A DNA stretch of 64,000 nt from Pseudomonadota bacterium (GTDB lineage: Bacteria > Desulfobacterota > Desulfobacteria > Desulfobacterales > JAHIVH01), in contig JAHIVH010000013.1 in assembly GCA_018816735.1 (NCBI GenBank), forward strand, positions 185,024-249,023. The letters run 5' to 3'. Positions 63,711-64,000 of this stretch are shown here, in pieces. Position 1 is the stretch's first letter; the number at the start of each line of letters is the position of its first letter. The translations under genes and the position numbers were made by a program. The notes beneath the pieces were generated by a model. It ran no database searches. It was not told where the DNA came from and saw nothing but the letters and a program-made list of their open reading frames with translations.

Positions 63711-64000
63711 ATGGTGAAAAATGTTCTGATGAACAATCGGACAGTACTCATTGCGATTTTTATGCTTTGTATTGCCTATCCTTTAGAGGCCCGTGTGGAG
63801 ATTCAGGAGGCAGCTCAATTGAAAGATGGTCTCACGCCATATGGGGCAGAGCGTTCGGGAAACGCAGACGGAACCATTCCTGCCTGGGAAGGCGGCCTGA
63901 CAAGCATTCCCGAGCGTGTTAAAGGATGGGAACCTGCAACAACCGGCGGAAGATTTCCAGATCCCTTTGTCAATGAAAAACCCCTCTACAGTATATCTGC
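63711..64000 (+). CDS. DUF1329-family periplasmic protein (partial, runs off the window)
   Basis: The first 96 residues are present: signal peptide (about 8-27, YPLEARVE), then AAQLKDGLTPYGAERSGNADGTIPAWEGGL, the highly conserved N terminus of DUF1329 proteins (LolB-like fold, usually about 450 residues). AAGGAG precedes the ATG. It follows the DUF1302 gene by 25 nt and is almost certainly co-transcribed. The 3' end is outside the window. Confidence 0.9.
   Translation, partial: MVKNVLMNNRTVLIAIFMLCIAYPLEARVEIQEAAQLKDGLTPYGAERSGNADGTIPAWEGGLTSIPERVKGWEPATTGGRFPDPFVNEKPLYSIS

Noticed and set aside
1..64000. CRISPR arrays, tRNA, rRNA, phage genes, transposases
   Set aside because: Looked for but none seen: no regularly spaced repeats, no cloverleaf candidates, no integrase or transposase motifs.

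Overview
The window looks like a chromosome segment of a Gram-negative, anaerobic sulfate-reducer-type deltaproteobacterium (Desulfobacteraceae-like), with moderate, roughly mid-40s GC. This rests on a Desulfovibrio-type single [4Fe-4S] ferredoxin, an archaeal-type (ADH-pathway) aromatic amino acid operon, abundant sigma-54 regulation, a PEP-CTERM protein, outer-membrane DUF481/DUF1302 proteins and a probable selenocysteine protein. The species assignment is inference; no rRNA or tRNA gene is visible.

Layout. 0.2-9.7 kb: GAF-type PTS enzyme I (ptsP), decayed gene remnants, exported proteins, an alpha/beta hydrolase, a ferredoxin and a 7TMR-DISM diguanylate cyclase. 9.7-17.7 kb: an eight-gene aromatic amino acid operon (aroA', aroB', pheA, aroE, aroA, aroK, aroC, tyrA). 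It is preceded by a 30-codon leader ORF with the run Tyr-Phe-Trp-Tyr-Phe-Tyr-Phe and by a chain of mutually exclusive RNA hairpins, which together form a textbook-like transcription attenuator. 17.8-23.9 kb: phosphopantetheinyl transferase, metallophosphoesterase, PaaK-like adenylate-forming enzyme, secreted Ntn hydrolase and a flippase-like membrane protein.

23.9-49.0 kb is a metal (probably copper/silver) response island. It holds an NtrC-type two-component system with a cysteine-bearing periplasmic sensor, a divergent Met-rich lipoprotein, two cusCBA-type RND efflux sets, a His/Met-rich periplasmic protein, a truncated CopA remnant and a hybrid response regulator-kinase. Two sigma-54 promoters, one in front of the Met-rich lipoprotein and one in front of the second cus operon, each carry a pair of the same 17-bp upstream motif. 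This points to one regulon run by the NtrC-type protein. The first cus operon appears to begin with a selenoprotein: signal peptide, MerP-like HMA domain with C-x-x-Sec (in-frame UGA plus a bSECIS-like hairpin), Ig/PKD-like domain and rhodanese. A PEP-CTERM protein and a more GC-rich MalT/BTAD regulator lie inside this island.

49.5-61.0 kb is one long operon for making and probably attaching 2-aminoethylphosphonate (AEP) to a surface polymer: a small membrane protein, a TagB/TagF-like transferase, a YejM-like sulfatase-fold membrane protein, a divergent YidC, a CPBP protease, PEP mutase fused to a nucleotidyltransferase, phosphonopyruvate decarboxylase, a separate nucleotidyltransferase, AEP transaminase, an MBL-fold hydrolase and a DUF3795 protein. 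61.0-64.0 kb: remnants of an SDR and a PQQ quinoprotein, then a DUF1302/DUF1329 pair behind a TetR-like operator; the DUF1329 gene runs off the window end.
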